The notes beneath the pieces were generated by a model. That model was not told where the DNA came from and made no database searches. It worked only from the letters and a program-made list of their open reading frames with translations. A stretch of 64,000 bases of DNA from VXNF01 sp964291305 (GTDB lineage Bacteria > Actinomycetota > Acidimicrobiia > Acidimicrobiales > CATQHL01), in the NCBI GenBank assembly GCA_964291305.2, contig OZ219783.1, positions 2,327,589 through 2,391,588 of the forward strand, written 5' to 3'. Below are positions 17,541 through 25,427 of this stretch, in pieces. Position numbers and translations under genes: made by a program. The stretch's first letter is position 1. Every line of letters starts with the position of its first letter.

Positions 17541-17732
17541 GCTATCGCGCAGTATTTCTCGCTGACGGCTCATCCGACTGAGCTTTCAAGGTTCAAGCGG
17601 CGATTTAGCGAGCATCGTCGGCTTCTTCTCCAGCGACTTGACCTGAACGGTCCCGTTAGGGAACTCCAGGCTTGGCAGGCCCTCGAGTTAGAAATCGATG
17701 GGTTGGCAGAGAAACTCGCCCGCAAGTCCTAG
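17537..17732 (+). pseudogene. Gutted partner gene of the AAA ATPase (N- and C-terminal remnants)
   Basis: An ATG overlapping the ATPase stop (ATGA) starts MSYRAVFLADGSSD and then meets TGA after 14 codons. Another frame from about 17579 to TAG 17730-17732 reads ELSRFKRRFSEHRRLLLQRL, DLNGPVRELQAWQAL and ELEIDGLAEKLARKS. It looks like the two ends of one protein with the middle deleted. The N-terminal DGSSD is acidic, as in metal-dependent nuclease starts, but the family is not identifiable. Its stop codon abuts the tRNA-like sequence. Confidence 0.5.
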
Positions 17733-17803
17733 GTCAAGTCCGGGAATCGAACCCGGGTCAGTTGAGTACAAGTGAACCTCTCTACTGACTTATTCGCTCA
17801 GAC
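17732..17803 (-). tRNA. Degenerate tRNA-Thr(UGU)-like sequence (probable tRNA pseudogene)
   Basis: Read on the minus strand, 72 bases resemble a tRNA. The T-arm is intact (CCGGG, loop TTCGATT, CCCGG). The anticodon loop CTTGTAC gives anticodon UGU with a stem containing one C-C mismatch. The 3' acceptor strand is ACTTGAC. The D-stem cannot form and only about four of seven acceptor pairs are possible, so the 5' half is decayed. An intact tRNA-Thr(UGU) is at 51062-51135. The 3' half is the part usually conserved at integration sites. Confidence 0.5.
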
Positions 17804-17888
17804 ACCGCATGGCGTCAAGGTCGCCTTGTCAGCCGGCATCCCTGGGAATTTGTTTTGTATATTTAGATTTGCCTGAACTCACCAAATT

Positions 17889-18950
17889 ATGGACGATCTA
17901 TCGCACCATTTGAGTATTCTTCAAGGTATGGAAGAGGACTCCGGAGCGTCTTCATCGCGAGGTCGTGGCCGTCCAACTCACCGTGAGATCTACGAGCGGC
18001 TTCAAACTCAGGTTGCTGAACTCCGGGATCGCATGGGTGGTCTGCCGCTCCCAGAGGAGGCTAAGGGTATTTGGCATTCCATCTGGTACGAGGAGGCGCA
18101 CCACTCAACAGCGCTGGAGGGCAACACCCTCGTCCTAAAGCAAGTTCAGCAACTGCTTGAGGAGGGTAGAGCAGTTGGCGACAAGGAACTACGCGAGTAC
18201 ATGGAAGTGAAGGGTTACGCCGATGCCGCCGAGTGGATCTACCAGCAGGCGATCAATCCGCAGGGGCTTTCCGAGCACGGCACGATCCTCAGCGTTGCCG
18301 AGGTACGTGAAATCCATCGTGTGGCGATGACGCCGGTGTGGAATGTGGCTCCTCATCCTAATGCGACTGATCGGGAGGCTCCCGGCAACTATCGCCAACA
18401 CGACATTCACCCGTTTGCCAGTGGCATGGTGCCTGTGCCGTGGCCACAGGTAGCCAGCGACCTAGACACCTGGGAACGAGAGGTCAACTCCCTGGACGGG
18501 GGTGCTGTCCTGTTCCCCGAGGCGCTTGCCTCAGTTCACTGTCGTTTTGAACAGATACACCCCTTTATTGACGGCAACGGGCGCACAGGCCGACTGGTGC
18601 TGAACCTGATCCTCGTGCGGCTCGGCTACCCGCCCGTGGTGATCTATAAGCGCGATCGGGCCCGGTATCTGCGCGCGCTCCATAACGCCGACGCTGGTTC
18701 GCCCAGCTCCCTGGCCGAGATGCTGGCGCGGGCGGTGCTCAACAACTTGTATCGATTTGTACTGCCTGCTGTGGCCGGACCGGCTCGGCTGGTGCCGCTT
18801 GAGGCTCTTGCCACGATTAGCTTGAGCGTCACTGCTCTACGTAGCGCTGCGATTCGCGGCCGACTGCAGGCAACTCGTGGCTCTGACGGTCTCTGGCGCA
18901 GTTCGCAACGCTGGGTGGACGACTACAAGGAATCGCGGTACAGGAGATAA
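17889..18950 (+). CDS. Fic-domain AMP-transferase-like protein, class II
   Basis: A 353-residue protein. The Fic motif is HPFIDGNGRTGR in its usual form, with catalytic His and the anion-binding loop, so nucleotide transfer (usually AMP) to a target hydroxyl is likely. The N-terminal STALEGN segment matches the inhibitory helix motif (S/T)xxxE(G/N), placed before the Fic fold as in class II self-inhibited proteins. A short C-terminal region of about 70 residues follows. It stands alone, without a small antitoxin gene, between a tRNA-like sequence and tRNA-Thr(CGU). The ATG at 17889 has no good ribosome site; the upstream 80 bases are AT-rich and may hold a promoter or leaderless start. Confidence 0.9.
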   Translation: MDDLSHHLSILQGMEEDSGASSSRGRGRPTHREIYERLQTQVAELRDRMGGLPLPEEAKGIWHSIWYEEAHHSTALEGNTLVLKQVQQLLEEGRAVGDKELREYMEVKGYADAAEWIYQQAINPQGLSEHGTILSVAEVREIHRVAMTPVWNVAPHPNATDREAPGNYRQHDIHPFASGMVPVPWPQVASDLDTWEREVNSLDGGAVLFPEALASVHCRFEQIHPFIDGNGRTGRLVLNLILVRLGYPPVVIYKRDRARYLRALHNADAGSPSSLAEMLARAVLNNLYRFVLPAVAGPARLVPLEALATISLSVTALRSAAIRGRLQATRGSDGLWRSSQRWVDDYKESRYRR

Positions 18951-19003
18951 TCGGGTGTGGGACTGGGGTGTGGTCTGAGCCGTGAATCGCGGGTGCCGCG
19001 CTG

Positions 19004-19076
19004 AGCCCGAGCGGGGAATCGAACCCCGGACCTATTCATTACGAGTGAATCGCTCTGCCGACTGAGCTACTCGGGC
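19004..19076 (-). tRNA. tRNA-Thr (anticodon CGU)
   Basis: The minus strand folds as a full cloverleaf: acceptor GCCCGAG/CTCGGGC, D-arm GCTCAGTCGGCAGAGC, anticodon stem GATTCA-type with loop CTCGTAA (anticodon CGT), and T-arm CCGGGGTTCGATTCCCCG. The discriminator base is T; CCA is not encoded. Confidence 0.95.
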
Positions 19077-19148
19077 GCTGGTCCCGCCGGTCGCCGACCT
19101 GGACAGGAGTCCTACCAAAGGCTAACGGGCGCCGGAGAGACCGGGCGA

Positions 19149-20588
19149 TCAGTCCGGGGCTAATAGGGGCCAGGGGTTAGTGGCTTCTATCTGGCTGGCA
19201 ACCTGCAAGAGCAGGTCTTCCCGGGCGTAGCTCGCAACGAGTTGGACGCCGAGGGGCAAGCCGCCGTCGGTGTGACCCATGGGGATCGAGATAGCGGGCT
19301 GGCCGGTGACGTTGAACGGCAAGGTAAAAATGCCATACGGCAGCGCATTGATGAAGCTCTGCAGGACGTTATCTGGCTCCGGGACCAACTCGCCGAGGCG
19401 GGGAGCGGGGCGAGCAGTAGCTGGGGTAAGCAGCAAATCCCAGCCGTCGGCCCACCAGGCAGCCATCTTCCGACCGAAGAGCTGGTGCGAATGCTGTGTT
19501 CGCAGAAAGTCAACGGCGAGCGTCTGACGACCCTGCTCGACGGAGAACCAAGTGGCCGGTTCCAGGTCGTCGGCCCCGATAGGCCGTCCGAGCATCTCCT
19601 CCACCTGGTTGACGGCAAAAGCTGCGCCAACGCCCCAGGTCGTGGCGAAGTCGGCCAGCAGACGCTCATCGGTCAGCGCCTCCGGGCCGGCAGGCTCCAC
19701 CGTGTGGCCGAGCCCCTGAAGCGCCAGCGCCGCCCGCTCGACGGCCGCCGCGCATTCCGGGTCTACTTCCACCCCACCGCCGCCGGGGGACTCCAGCCAG
19801 AGGCCAATGCGCAGCCGGCCCGGATCACGGGTCGCCGCTTCGACGAAGGGCCGCTCGGGCGGTGGCGCGATCACGGTGTCGCCGGGGAAGGGCACCGCCT
19901 CTACATCTAAGACTGCTGCGCTATCGCGCACGGTGCGAGACAGAACGTGCACCACTGACAGGCCAGATTCCTCGCCCTGTGGCCCCTTGGAGACCCGCCC
20001 CCTTGACGGCTTTAGACCCACCAAACCGCAAAGCGCCGCCGGGATGCGGATTGACCCTCCACCGTCGCTGGCGCCGGCCACCGGCACCATGCCCGACGAC
20101 ACCGCGGCCGCCGAGCCACCTGAAGAACCGCCAGAGCCAAGCTCGGTGTTCCAGGGGTTGCAGGTGGGGCCATAGGCCAGCGGCTCGGTTGTGGCCACCA
20201 GACCTAACTCGGGCGTGTTAGTACGGCCGACGAAAATGAAACCGGCCCGGCGTAAACACGTGACCTGGTTGCCATCGCTGGGGTGCGTGTAGCCGGCATC
20301 CCGCAGCGCCGTCATCCCTAGATGCAGCGGATCACCGGCTGAGGCGGGCCACAGATCTTTCAGCAACATCGGCACACCGCGGAACGGCCCGTGGGGCAAA
20401 TCCGGCGACTCGGCGGCAGCCTGCGCCTTCTCATACAGCTTGTGGATAACCGCGTTCAGTTCCCCGTTAAGGGCATCGATGCGTCGAGTTGCTGCCTCCA
20501 CCAACTCCGGAGGCGACACGTCCCCCGAACGCACCAACCCGGCAAGACCGGTGGCATCATGGGCTAGATAGTCCCGCTCCTCGATCAT
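19149..20588 (-). CDS. Amidase (amidase signature family)
   Basis: A 479-residue amide hydrolase from ATG 20588. The Ser-cisSer-Lys triad is visible: Lys in GVPMLLKDLWPAS, and the serines in GSGGSSGGSAAAVSSGMVPV and GASDGGGSIRIPAALCGLVG. A frame extends 31 codons further upstream, but the ATG at 20588 overlaps the stop of the preceding gene (ATGA) and starts before the conserved core, so I prefer it. The substrate is not predictable; the cluster around it (LLM oxidoreductase, amidohydrolase, molybdenum hydroxylases) suggests breakdown of a nitrogen heterocycle, but this is inference. Confidence 0.9.
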   Translation of the reverse strand: MIEERDYLAHDATGLAGLVRSGDVSPPELVEAATRRIDALNGELNAVIHKLYEKAQAAAESPDLPHGPFRGVPMLLKDLWPASAGDPLHLGMTALRDAGYTHPSDGNQVTCLRRAGFIFVGRTNTPELGLVATTEPLAYGPTCNPWNTELGSGGSSGGSAAAVSSGMVPVAGASDGGGSIRIPAALCGLVGLKPSRGRVSKGPQGEESGLSVVHVLSRTVRDSAAVLDVEAVPFPGDTVIAPPPERPFVEAATRDPGRLRIGLWLESPGGGGVEVDPECAAAVERAALALQGLGHTVEPAGPEALTDERLLADFATTWGVGAAFAVNQVEEMLGRPIGADDLEPATWFSVEQGRQTLAVDFLRTQHSHQLFGRKMAAWWADGWDLLLTPATARPAPRLGELVPEPDNVLQSFINALPYGIFTLPFNVTGQPAISIPMGHTDGGLPLGVQLVASYAREDLLLQVASQIEATNPWPLLAPD

Positions 20589-21619
20589 GAGGTCGAAAGT
20601 TCTGCTGGCTGGGATGGGGCGGGGGCGAAGGTGTCGATCATGAGGCGGACATCGTCGCCCAGCGGGTAGAGAATCGGACATGTGCAGCCGTTACGACGGT
20701 AGTGCTCCACCTTTTCCAGACATTCCTGTGGTGTGCCGGCGGCGCAGATCATCTGAACCACATCGTCGGGCACCAGTTGGGCGGCCTCCTGCACCTGCTC
20801 CAGGGTAGCGGGCCAGGTAAGCACCCTTCCCACGTCGGCTAGCAGCGCCTCCGGCACCCCAGAGGCGGCCATGATGTGCGGCTGCTGGCCCAGATACTGC
20901 GTCACCAGCAGGCGGGCAGCATCAAGCGCGGCCTGGCGATCCTCATCCACCGAGCAGACCACCAACTGCGGGCGGTCTAAATCGTCAACCGAACGTCCGG
21001 CCCGGGCGGCGCCGCGCTCCAGAGCCTCCATGGCGCGTTGGTTGTAACTGGGCGAAACCAAGTAGTTCAGCACGACACCATCGGCGATCTGGCCGGTCAA
21101 CTCCAGCATCTTGAAGCCGGTAGCGCCGATGTAAATGGGCACCTCTTTGGGGCGCCGCTCCTGAAACACATAGTCCAACTCCACACCGTCGAGCTGCACG
21201 AACTCGCCTTCGTAGGTGACGTTCTGGTCGGCTAACAGCGCCCTTACCGACTCCACTACCTCGCGCATCTGGCGCAGAGGGCGGCGGCGATCTATGCCCA
21301 CCTTGCGGGCCAGCGGATCCCACCAAGCGCCGACACCTAGCATCACCCGCCCGGGTGCTAGGTCGTCGAGGGTAGAAAAGGTAGCGGCCAGCAATGCTGC
21401 GTTTCGGGTCCAAGAAGCCACCACGCCCGAACCCACTTTGATGCGGTCGGTAACCGCAGCGAAGGCAGCCATGGGCACGGTGGCTTCCCTCACGAGGCGG
21501 CTTTCGGCCTGCCAGACGGCCTCGAACCCTTTCGCTTCGGCGTACTGCACGTACTCCATGGCCTGTCGCAGCGGGTGGGCGTCCTGCAGGTACATGGCCA
21601 CACGGGTGTCTTGGTTCAT
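20585..21619 (-). CDS. LLM-class flavin/F420-dependent oxidoreductase
   Basis: A 344-residue TIM-barrel protein of the luciferase-like monooxygenase superfamily. It shows the start DTRVAMYLQDAHPLRQAMEY, the AEAKGFEAVWQAESRL strand, IKVGSGVVASWTRNAALLAA and PGRVMLGVGAWW. These blocks fit the F420-dependent branch (Mer/FGD-like), but cofactor (FMN or F420) cannot be settled by eye. The last gene of a likely operon with the amidohydrolase and molybdoproteins upstream; the amidase start overlaps its stop. Confidence 0.88.
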   Translation of the reverse strand: MNQDTRVAMYLQDAHPLRQAMEYVQYAEAKGFEAVWQAESRLVREATVPMAAFAAVTDRIKVGSGVVASWTRNAALLAATFSTLDDLAPGRVMLGVGAWWDPLARKVGIDRRRPLRQMREVVESVRALLADQNVTYEGEFVQLDGVELDYVFQERRPKEVPIYIGATGFKMLELTGQIADGVVLNYLVSPSYNQRAMEALERGAARAGRSVDDLDRPQLVVCSVDEDRQAALDAARLLVTQYLGQQPHIMAASGVPEALLADVGRVLTWPATLEQVQEAAQLVPDDVVQMICAAGTPQECLEKVEHYRRNGCTCPILYPLGDDVRLMIDTFAPAPSQPAELSTS

Positions 21620-21672
21620 AGGTTTCTCCTGGTGGTATGCCAGATGCGCGGAGTTCGGGTCAAAACCAGGTC

Positions 21673-22722
21673 TCAGTCCAGATCGTCGAGGCGGCGAAAG
21701 AGTCGCTGGGCGGCCTCGGCGGCCTTGGCCCGAATCTCGGCGGCGTCTACCCGGGTTGGTTGGCCATTAGCCCACACCACTTCGCCGGCCACCTCCACCC
21801 GCTCGGGGCGCACGCCGGGGCTGAAAGCCAGGTGCCAGGGCTCCATGGGGGTGTAGCTCCAAGTGACCTTGTCGCTGCGAGCCTCGGGCATAAGGTCCCA
21901 GCCGGTCGCCAGCCATGTCCAGGGGGTTTCCGGCCAGGCGGTCACGTCGCTCTCGCGCAGGCGCACGTAAGCCAGGCGAAACTCCTCCAGCATGTCGGCA
22001 CCGATGCCGTCGGTGCCTAGCGCCACGGGGTTGCCGCTGGCAGCGAAGCGAGCCGGGGCAGCGTAGCCCACGGAGTTGTTCATATTGGAGCGAGGGTTGT
22101 GCACCAGGGTGCCTGCCAGTTGGTGGTCATCGGGCAGGTGAACGCCGTGGATCAGCAGCCAGTCGGGTTGGCTGAGGCCGGCGAGCCGCTGTGAGGCAAG
22201 GCTGTCGGCCTCGCCCTCAGCCACGTGAACGTGCACGCCCACGCCCAGGTCCAAAGCCAGGCCAGCGGCGGCCTCCAAGGTGGCATCAGTGCAGCTAAAA
22301 GCGGCGTGGATGCCAACGTAGCCAGCGCCGCCGGCACGCAGATAGCGCTCGTTCTCGGCTAGCCCTCGGCGGGCGCCGTCGGCGCCGTGGCGGTCGGTGA
22401 CGCCATAGGCGCAGCTGGCCCGCACACCCACCGTGGCGCAAGCCTCAGCAATGACCGACAGCGAGCCCTCGATGGCGTTGGGCGATTCGTGGTGGTCGAT
22501 GACCGCGGTGCAGCCCACCTCCAGGCACTCCAGCGCTCCCAGCATGGCCGACCAGTAGATGAGGTCTGGGTCTAAAGCCCGATCCAGTCGCCACCAGATC
22601 AACTCCAGGATCTCCAGAAACCCATGCGGCGTCCGAGGCGGGGCCGGCATCCCCCGAGCCAGGGACGAATACAGGTGGTGATGGGCACAGACCAGCCCCG
22701 GAGTGGTATAGCCCGAAGTCAT
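21673..22722 (-). CDS. SsnA-like amidohydrolase, N-terminally short
   Basis: A 349-residue metal-dependent amidohydrolase. The first metal motif GLVCAHHHLYSSLARGM comes within ten residues of the ATG, so the first strands of the usual beta-sandwich (about 60 residues) are missing relative to relatives of 400-450 residues. LIWWRLDRALDPDLIYWSAM, GCTAVIDHHESPNAI, VHVHVAEGEAD, LVHNPRSNMNNSVGYA and LGTDGIGADMLEE follow; this order resembles SsnA, a protein found with xanthine-dehydrogenase-type molybdenum hydroxylases. It lies directly before two such enzymes. The substrate may be a purine or related ring (inference). No frameshift was seen upstream that would restore the N-terminus. Confidence 0.82.
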   Translation of the reverse strand: MTSGYTTPGLVCAHHHLYSSLARGMPAPPRTPHGFLEILELIWWRLDRALDPDLIYWSAMLGALECLEVGCTAVIDHHESPNAIEGSLSVIAEACATVGVRASCAYGVTDRHGADGARRGLAENERYLRAGGAGYVGIHAAFSCTDATLEAAAGLALDLGVGVHVHVAEGEADSLASQRLAGLSQPDWLLIHGVHLPDDHQLAGTLVHNPRSNMNNSVGYAAPARFAASGNPVALGTDGIGADMLEEFRLAYVRLRESDVTAWPETPWTWLATGWDLMPEARSDKVTWSYTPMEPWHLAFSPGVRPERVEVAGEVVWANGQPTRVDAAEIRAKAAEAAQRLFRRLDDLD

Positions 22723-22746
22723 AGGCCGAAAGTCATGAGCTGGGAA

Positions 22747-25374
22747 TCATGAAGCTGCGAAGGCCACACTGGCGCCAGAACCGTTGCCAGCTCCGTCAGC
22801 CTCGACACCCCAGGGGCGCTCACGGTTGGAGTCGTTGCGCATCGGCAGCTCGCTGCGCCAGACGCCGTCGAAGTCCGCCAGCGCAGCGGCCACAGCTCCC
22901 GCCGTGGGCACTAGGCCAATCTCGCCTACGCCCTTGATGCCATAAGGCGAGTCCGGCTGAGGCACCTCCACCAGCTTCACCTCCACCGGAGGCATGTCCT
23001 TGGGTCGAACGATGGCCAGGCTGCGCAGAGTGGTGTTCAGCGGCCGGCCGTCCACATCGGAGGGGAACCCCTCGCTGAGGGCATACCCCAGGCCCATGTG
23101 CACCGAGCCCTCTATCTGGCCCTCGCAGAGCGTAGGATTTACCGCCTTGCCCACGTCGTGGGCGGCCAGCACCCGGCTGATCTCGCCGCTTTGGGGATCC
23201 AGCTCCACCAGCTGACAAGCAAACCCGAAGCACGAGTGGATCTTGGGGTGCTCCACGTCGTCGGCCAGCGAGTTGGTCCAGTCCACGACGTAGCTGCCCT
23301 CGTAGTCCACGCCGGTGCGACAGCCGTCGGCTAGCGCTACCCGACAGGCGTCGGCCACCGAGCCGGCACCCATAAGCGTGCCCCGGCTACCGGTCGTCTG
23401 CCCGGCGCCCAGCTCGCGGGTGGTGTCCACTATGATTCGCACTTTCTCAGCCGCCACGCCCAACTCGGTGACAGCCACCTGCTGGGCCACGGTGTGGATA
23501 CCTTGGCCCATCTCGGTCCAGCAGTGGCGCACCTCTACGCTGCCGTCCTCGGTAAAGCGGACGACTGCTTTGGCCACCTCTCGCAGACCGTTACCCAAAC
23601 CGGAGTTCTTCAGCCCCAGGCCAATACCCACCGGGCGGCCGGCGGCCCGGGCGGCGTCATAGGCTGGCTTCACCGCGTCCAAGCAAACCCGGGCGCCCAC
23701 ACAGCCATCGTCCATGATCTGGCCGGGCCCCCACACCGTCCCCGGCGTGACCACGTTGCGTGAGCGCATCTCCCAGCCGGAAATCCCCACGGCGGCAGCG
23801 AGTCGATCCATGACGCCCTCCATGGCAAACTGCGCCTGGTTGGCGCCAAAGCCCCGGAAGGCCCCGCAAACAGGGTTGTTGGTGCGAGCCGCCACCGACT
23901 CCACATCGATGTTGGGCACCACGTAGGGGCCGCTGGCGTGACCGGCCGCCCGCTCCAGCACCTTCATACCCACCGAGGCGTAGGGACCGGAGTCGCCGAT
24001 CATGCGAATTCGCAGTGCGGTGAGGTTGCCCTCGGAGTCGCAGCCGGCCGTGTAGGTCATGCGAATTGGGTGACGCTTGGGGTGCAGCAGCAACGACTCC
24101 TCACGCGACAGGGTGCACTTCACCGGCTTTCCCAGCAGGTGGGACGCCAGGGCCGTCTGAGCCTGGTTGGACATGTCCTCCTTGCCACCGAAAGCGCCGC
24201 CGTTGCTGACCAACTCCACTGTCACTAGCGACGGATCGATGCCCAGCACCGAGGCGATCTGGTTGCGGTCGTCCCAAACGCCCTGACCGCCGGAATAGAC
24301 GTAGAGCGCGCCGTCTGGGCGGGGCACCGCCAGGGTGGATTCCGGTTCTAGGAAGGCGTGTTCGATGCGCTGAGTCTGAAACGTTTCGGCAATGACATGG
24401 GCCGAGTTAGCCAGCGCCTCAGGAACATCGCCCCGACTGTAGCTAGAGACCGACAGCACGTTGCCGTCGAGTTGCCAGACTGCGTCTTCGGTGTCGGCCA
24501 CAGCAGCAACCGGATCAGTGATGGGCCGAAGTGGCCGATACTCCACGTCGATGAGGCTGGCAGCGTGACGGGCAGTCTCCCGGTCGGCGGCCACCACGAT
24601 GGCCAACACATCGCCCAGGTAGGAAGTGCGGCCGCCTTCGGGGATGAACACGGGCCAGTCGGTGTGAATTATGCCGACGCGCAGCTCGCCGGGCACGTCG
24701 GTGCCGGTGAAGACCGCCTCCACACCGGGTATCGCCAGCGCTGCGGCCGTGTCGATGCGTAGCACGTCGGCTCGGGCGTGGTCGGCCAGGCGCAAGGCGG
24801 CGTGCAAGCAGCCGGGCGGGGCTAGGTCGTCGATGTAGGGACGGAAGCCACACGCCAGGTCGGTGGCCTCGTAGCGAATGCCGCTGGTGCCGACAATGCC
24901 TGGCTGCGCCAGCGCCGGCTCTTTGCCGTGGGCTAGGTCCTCCACCGCGTCGAGGATCTTGATGTAGCCGGTGCAGCGGCAGAGGTGGCCGCCCAGGTGG
25001 CGGGAGGCCTCCTCCCGGGTCAAGTCGTCACCTTTGCGGTCGATTAGCGCTTTGGCTCGCACCAAGATGCCGGGAGTGCAGAAGCCGCACTGCAGCGCAC
25101 CGTGGTCGGCGAAGATGCCGGCGTAGCGCTCCCGCTCGGCGGGTTCGAAGCCCTCCAGGGTGAGCACCGAGGCCCCCTCCAGCTTGTCTAGCGGCACCTG
25201 GCAGGCCACTCGGGCGCGGCCGTTCAGCAGCACCGCACAGCAGCCACACTGGCCGCTGGGCGAGCAGCCGTCCTTGGGCGAGATGATGCCGAGTTCGCCG
25301 CGTAGGGCCTCTAGCAGGTGCGGGTGATCGTCACGACAAGTCACCGTTTGGCCGTTGAGTTCGAACTGTGCCAC
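22747..25374 (-). CDS. Xanthine dehydrogenase family protein: fused 2Fe-2S and molybdopterin-binding domains
   Basis: An 875-residue fusion. Residues 1-155 form the two-cluster iron-sulfur domain: CSPSGQCGCC plus a further Cys for the plant-type cluster, and CGFCTPG with CRCTGY for the second. The rest is the molybdopterin domain (AldOxase/CoxL fold), with GGAFGGKEDMSNQAQTAL, CGAFRGFGANQAQFAMEG, GSRGTLMGAGSVADACR and the catalytic-Glu motif KGVGEIGL. It starts with GTG at 25374. It should transfer electrons from a hydroxylated heterocycle. No FAD-binding subunit is in view, so the electron acceptor is unclear; this arrangement is known from XdhD-like enzymes. Confidence 0.9.
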   Translation of the reverse strand: MAQFELNGQTVTCRDDHPHLLEALRGELGIISPKDGCSPSGQCGCCAVLLNGRARVACQVPLDKLEGASVLTLEGFEPAERERYAGIFADHGALQCGFCTPGILVRAKALIDRKGDDLTREEASRHLGGHLCRCTGYIKILDAVEDLAHGKEPALAQPGIVGTSGIRYEATDLACGFRPYIDDLAPPGCLHAALRLADHARADVLRIDTAAALAIPGVEAVFTGTDVPGELRVGIIHTDWPVFIPEGGRTSYLGDVLAIVVAADRETARHAASLIDVEYRPLRPITDPVAAVADTEDAVWQLDGNVLSVSSYSRGDVPEALANSAHVIAETFQTQRIEHAFLEPESTLAVPRPDGALYVYSGGQGVWDDRNQIASVLGIDPSLVTVELVSNGGAFGGKEDMSNQAQTALASHLLGKPVKCTLSREESLLLHPKRHPIRMTYTAGCDSEGNLTALRIRMIGDSGPYASVGMKVLERAAGHASGPYVVPNIDVESVAARTNNPVCGAFRGFGANQAQFAMEGVMDRLAAAVGISGWEMRSRNVVTPGTVWGPGQIMDDGCVGARVCLDAVKPAYDAARAAGRPVGIGLGLKNSGLGNGLREVAKAVVRFTEDGSVEVRHCWTEMGQGIHTVAQQVAVTELGVAAEKVRIIVDTTRELGAGQTTGSRGTLMGAGSVADACRVALADGCRTGVDYEGSYVVDWTNSLADDVEHPKIHSCFGFACQLVELDPQSGEISRVLAAHDVGKAVNPTLCEGQIEGSVHMGLGYALSEGFPSDVDGRPLNTTLRSLAIVRPKDMPPVEVKLVEVPQPDSPYGIKGVGEIGLVPTAGAVAAALADFDGVWRSELPMRNDSNRERPWGVEADGAGNGSGASVAFAAS

Positions 25375-25427
25375 GGGTCTTTCTCCTGGGGAAGGGCGTT
25401 TCGGGTGGTTGTGTGGTCGCTTGGGGC

